Source: Patellaria atrata CBS 101060
Taxonomy: Eukaryota > Ascomycota > Dothideomycetes > Patellariales > Patellariaceae
Assembly: GCA_010093705.1 (NCBI GenBank)
Contig: MU006103.1
Span: forward strand, 124,001 to 188,000
Reading direction: 5' to 3'
DNA length: 64,000 nt
Shown here: positions 60,899 to 64,000 of the stretch, piece after piece
How positions within the stretch are numbered: position 1 is the stretch's first letter
Layout of the letters: each line of letters begins with the position of its first letter
The notes under the pieces: model-generated
What the model was told of the DNA's origin: nothing
The model's input: the letters and a program-made list of their open reading frames with translations, nothing else
The model's database searches: none
Made by a program: the position numbers and the translations under genes

Positions 60899-62511
60899 TT
60901 AGCTATCTACATCGCTGGTCCTACTCTTCAACTTCATCCAGCCATTGACTCCTCTCCCCTTCCCCGCAACCGTACTCTCCCTATCCGAGCCCTCGGGTAC
61001 GGATGAAGGTACGGGCGAACCAGATGTTGGTCCGCTTTTCTGCTCGGAAACACGCCTTTTCGCACCCACAAGGATGGGCTCCTCATTCACGCCCTCGTTC
61101 TCCTCGCCCCATTCCTTTTCGTCTAGTACTTCCCATTCAGCACCCTGCATCTCTGTGAGTAGGGTCGCTTTGACTCTATCTATGACTTTCGTAGGTGTTT
61201 GGATCTTTCCAATACGCATGTATTCCACACCCTCGTAGGAACCGAGGAAGGAATGAGATGTACCGTGCGAAAAGTGACCTAGAGCAGCAACTACGCGAGG
61301 ATCTTTAGAGGGTTCGATGTTTTCTCGGCTTGACGGGTCGCGGCGTAACGGTGGTGCTTGCCGTTTCTCCACTAGAAGCCGCCAGAGATTCTTCCCCATG
61401 GAACATATGTTATCCGCACGATCAAAGTCGCTGTGCATACCTTGACTTCTGCATAACCAAGCTATATTCCAAGCAAGAAGAGTAGCTCCCTCAACGAACA
61501 ATGAATAAGCAGAAGGATCTTCTTTAAACAATTGGTGAAGTATTCTATCAAGAAAGAGAGTTCTTGGACGGGGCATAGGACGTTGATCTAGCGTCCGGGA
61601 AGCTTCCGGACTGTTATTTGAGGTCTGAGTAGGTGTAGATCCAGGGAATGAAACATCCCTGGCGCTATACGAAGAACCTGGGGTGAATATAGTTGGTAAA
61701 GGATAGTCTTTATGAGGTAAAACAATTTCAGAGGGTAACCGCACAGCAAGATAATGCGCAACGCGAACGAGAAGATGAGCCACATGCGTAAGGGACGCAG
61801 TAATCTCCGTATAGGGTGCGCCTACAAATTGTCAATGCATGCTTAACGAAATAATACCCATGCTGGAGACCTACTATTTAAGTGTCTCAAGTCCACTATA
61901 GGCACTCCACCGATGATGTACTCGTCCCTCACAGACCCATCTTTAACTCTCCGCTTTCTTTGCTTCAGTCCTGCGAGACTTGCAGCTTCCCGGCAGAGAA
62001 ACATGCGTGCGTGAACAGTATCCCCATGCTGAGAATCCCAGCGATATCCCGAATGCTTCGTCGTCTTGGATAACTTATTTAGCTCATTTGCGCGGCGAGA
62101 TTCCACCTCATGCTTGGCAGACTCAGCGTCTGACCGACGTTGGGCAGCCGCCGCTTTTTTTGCCGCTATCTCCTTCTTGCTAGCCTCGACCTGCCTCTTC
62201 AGCAGTTCAGCTTGTTCTGTTATGAGCCGTACGCGTTCCTCAACTTCGGTAATCTCGGCGCGGACTCTTTCTAAATCTGCCGTCTTCGCACTCTCATGGA
62301 GATCGAATAAAGCTCCTGATAGTGTGATACTTCGGTTGGTCGGGGCATCAGTATTATTTACAAGCGCTTCTACATGCTGTCCGACCTTCTCTTTATCTAT
62401 GAGGGTTGTGGCGAGAGCTATTCGAACGGGATAGAGGGCAGTTCTAACGCAGGTGGGACAGTGAAACTGAAGTTTGGGAACAGGCGCCCGTTCGCATATA
62501 TCGCACTGCAT
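60899..62511 (-). CDS. atg14: Autophagy protein ATG14 (Vps34 complex I subunit)
   Basis: ATG14 directs the phosphatidylinositol 3-kinase complex I (Vps34-Vps15-Atg6) to the pre-autophagosomal site. Exons 61875-62511 and 60899-61821 (intron 61822-61874) encode 519 residues. The start MQCDICERAPVPKLQFHCPTC carries the typical cysteine pair set. A long Ala/Glu/Lys coiled coil covers about residues 75-150 (LERVRAEITEVEERVRLITEQ and after). The RHLNSAPYTEITASLTHVAHLLVRVAHYLAVRLPSEI segment restored at the join is the conserved core of the ATG14/UVRAG (PF10186) family. The tail is Ser/Lys-rich. UVRAG/Vps38 is the main alternative, but the N-terminal cysteines favour ATG14. Confidence 0.88.
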
Positions 62512-63100
62512 CTTAGACTATGTGATGTCTCCGGGAGTGAAGGGTCGTCGACGTTCGTATCCAGCAGAGTTGCGAAATATGGGATGATGTATCATGTTGA
62601 ACTTGGGTTTCTGCCTGGGAACTTAGCGATCCATGGTAGAGAGTGAGATTAACGCGAAATGTCTTTAAGAGTCAGTCATGAGCGTAGGTTGTGTATGAGC
62701 AGCTTTAGAGAGAGAAAGGGTCACGGGTAACGATAATCCGTTTCAGAGGAGAGATATGTGCCTCTGAACCTGTGAGTCGAGGATGATGACTTTCATGTCC
62801 TGGTGATTCCCATCTCCGCCGGTCTTGGCCTAGCGGCACGGGATGGGAAGGTTGTCATGTTTGCACCCGCGCTCCTTCCCATCCGATCAAACACCTCCCT
62901 GCATAGTAACATGTAATGCCTCGAGCAAATTGTCAACTCTCATTCTATAACTTGTACACATAACTCAAACTGCTCAACACGGGGTCCGACGTGTAATAAC
63001 AAACGCTTAATTCAATTGCTTGCTCTCCTGCACTAACTTCTTACCACAGCGGTGATCGTGTCTCTCCAACATATCTGGATCATTGATTCCCGGACGCGCC
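62512..63100. other. Divergent promoter region
   Basis: These 589 bases lie between the starts of ATG14 (-) and the coiled-coil gene (+). No gene is recognised. Confidence 0.6.
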
Positions 63101-63768
63101 ATGGAGCATCAGGGCAGGGATTTGAAGAGTGAAGATGCCGAAACGAAATATGAAGACGAGGTAGAAAGTTCCTCGACGGCCGGACATCCAGAACAAGTCG
63201 AAATTGCTTCAGTGCAACGACCAAGAACACCCAAAGGTGAAGATGACGAGCCCAATGGTCTGTCAGATCGGATTGAGACAGATGAAGCTGACGGTGAGAG
63301 TGAAGACCCTGGCGAGGAGATAGAACCTTATGACTGGGATGATTTGTATCGAAGATTTTCAGAAATGGTAGCGGAGCGGGAAGAGGAGGAGGGCAAACTG
63401 ATGAACGAATTCGTGCAACTTTGCGGCGTACGGGATCCTTGCGTTCCAACACCTAAGGGTTCTGACTGAAAGTGAACAGTTCTTCCAACAATGGGCGAAT
63501 ACCACGACCGTTCATGAGGTTGAGCGCGCATCTAAACGGTAAGTGATCTACATTTCCCCGTGTGTGCGTACTGTACCGTCTGACTCTGCGTCTGTAGATT
63601 ACGAACCCGTGTATACCACGTTCAAAACTCAGAGAGCGAACTTGAAGCGAAAAGACAGCATTGTCAGTCATCAGACTACCTCTATCACCTTGACCTTTTA
63701 CTGATAGTCTTCCAGATCTCAACGTTGTGCAAGCTTTCCAAAGTGCGCTGAGTCTTCTTAACGGATGA
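63101..63768 (+). CDS. Small coiled-coil protein, function unknown
   Basis: Four exons (63101-63427, 63480-63538, 63598-63662, 63716-63768) give 167 residues starting MEHQGRDLKSEDAETKYEDEV. The introns are 52, 59 and 53 bases, each with a proper donor and acceptor, and the first contains a CTGAC branch-like sequence. The first half is acidic and disordered. From about residue 85 it is helical and charged (WDDLYRRFSEMVAEREEEEGKLMNEFVQL). The later part (FFQQWANTTTVHEVERASKRLRTRVYHVQNSESELEAKRQHYLNVVQAFQSAL, joined across introns) reads as another helix pair. Continuous helical character across all joins supports the model. I think related proteins exist in other Pezizomycotina but cannot name a function. 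Confidence 0.72.
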
Positions 63769-64000
63769 CGCTTCTTCTTTGTTGCAGGGATAACATATAA
63801 CTACCTCAGATATTCTTACCTCTATCGAAGCTTTGCAAGCTCCAAGAGAGGAAACACCGACACCCTCTCAGCGACAAGGTACAGGTCTACGCCAGCTGAG
63901 TTCTATATATCATAATAATTAGCATCCCATACGGTGTATCATCCTCTGATGTCTCAATTACTATCCTGGCTCACTTCCCGATATGTCCGAGAGACCGAAG
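63769..64000. other. End of window
   Basis: These 232 bases follow the stop codon of the coiled-coil gene. Nothing is recognised. Confidence 0.5.

Overview
The window is nuclear DNA of a filamentous ascomycete (Pezizomycotina). Evidence: compact genes with short GT-AG introns (mostly 45-100 bases), BRO1-type palC, a CE15 glucuronoyl esterase, a GH17 cell-wall protein and ATG14 in its fungal form. The style of several proteins (palC, the F-box protein, Abp1) recalls Leotiomycetes, but this is an impression and not a proven placement. No tRNA, rRNA, CRISPR or replication origin was seen.

Layout. Positions 1-3.7 kb hold the 3' part of UBA3 (+), then palC (-) and a small complex I subunit of the NDUFB10 type (-). 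At 4.4-5.4 kb lies a GC-rich, broken FSH1-type serine hydrolase (+). From 5.7 to 20.5 kb four genes run on the minus strand: a large disordered proline-rich protein, STT3, a 1590-residue F-box protein with zinc-finger-like motifs, and a secreted CE15 esterase. From 20.5 to 22.9 kb there is no gene; it holds two diverged copies of an LTR-like repeat, an array of CGACCA units and a (CTA)9 microsatellite. Abp1 (+) follows at 22.9-25.7 kb. The stretch 25.7-30 kb is gene-poor, with one plausible small cysteine-rich gene and two weaker fragments.

From 30 to 43.8 kb: a secreted type-B carboxylesterase (+), the tRNA dihydrouridine synthase DUS2 (+), a class 3 lipase (-), a small lectin-like protein (+), a lysine-rich hypothetical protein (-) and COQ6 (-), with long spacers. 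From 44 to 64 kb genes are dense and mostly housekeeping: TAF2 (-), MMS19/MET18 (-), MTD1 (+), RPF2 (-), a GRX3/4-type glutaredoxin (+), a GH17 cell-wall protein (-), ATG14 (-) and a small four-exon coiled-coil protein (+).

The genes do not form one pathway. They cover neddylation, pH signalling, respiration and ubiquinone, N-glycosylation, actin patches, tRNA modification, TFIID, cytosolic iron-sulfur assembly (MMS19 and the glutaredoxin), one-carbon metabolism, 60S ribosome assembly, wall remodelling and autophagy. Three or four esterases or lipases and the lectin-like gene are the accessory part. I did not find a convincing new system. The best candidates for follow-up are the two architecturally unusual disordered zinc-motif proteins, the paired repeats at 21.4-22.5 kb and the broken serine hydrolase. 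Exon boundaries were worked out by hand from frame, splice sites and family alignment from memory; every multi-exon model given adds up to a whole number of codons.
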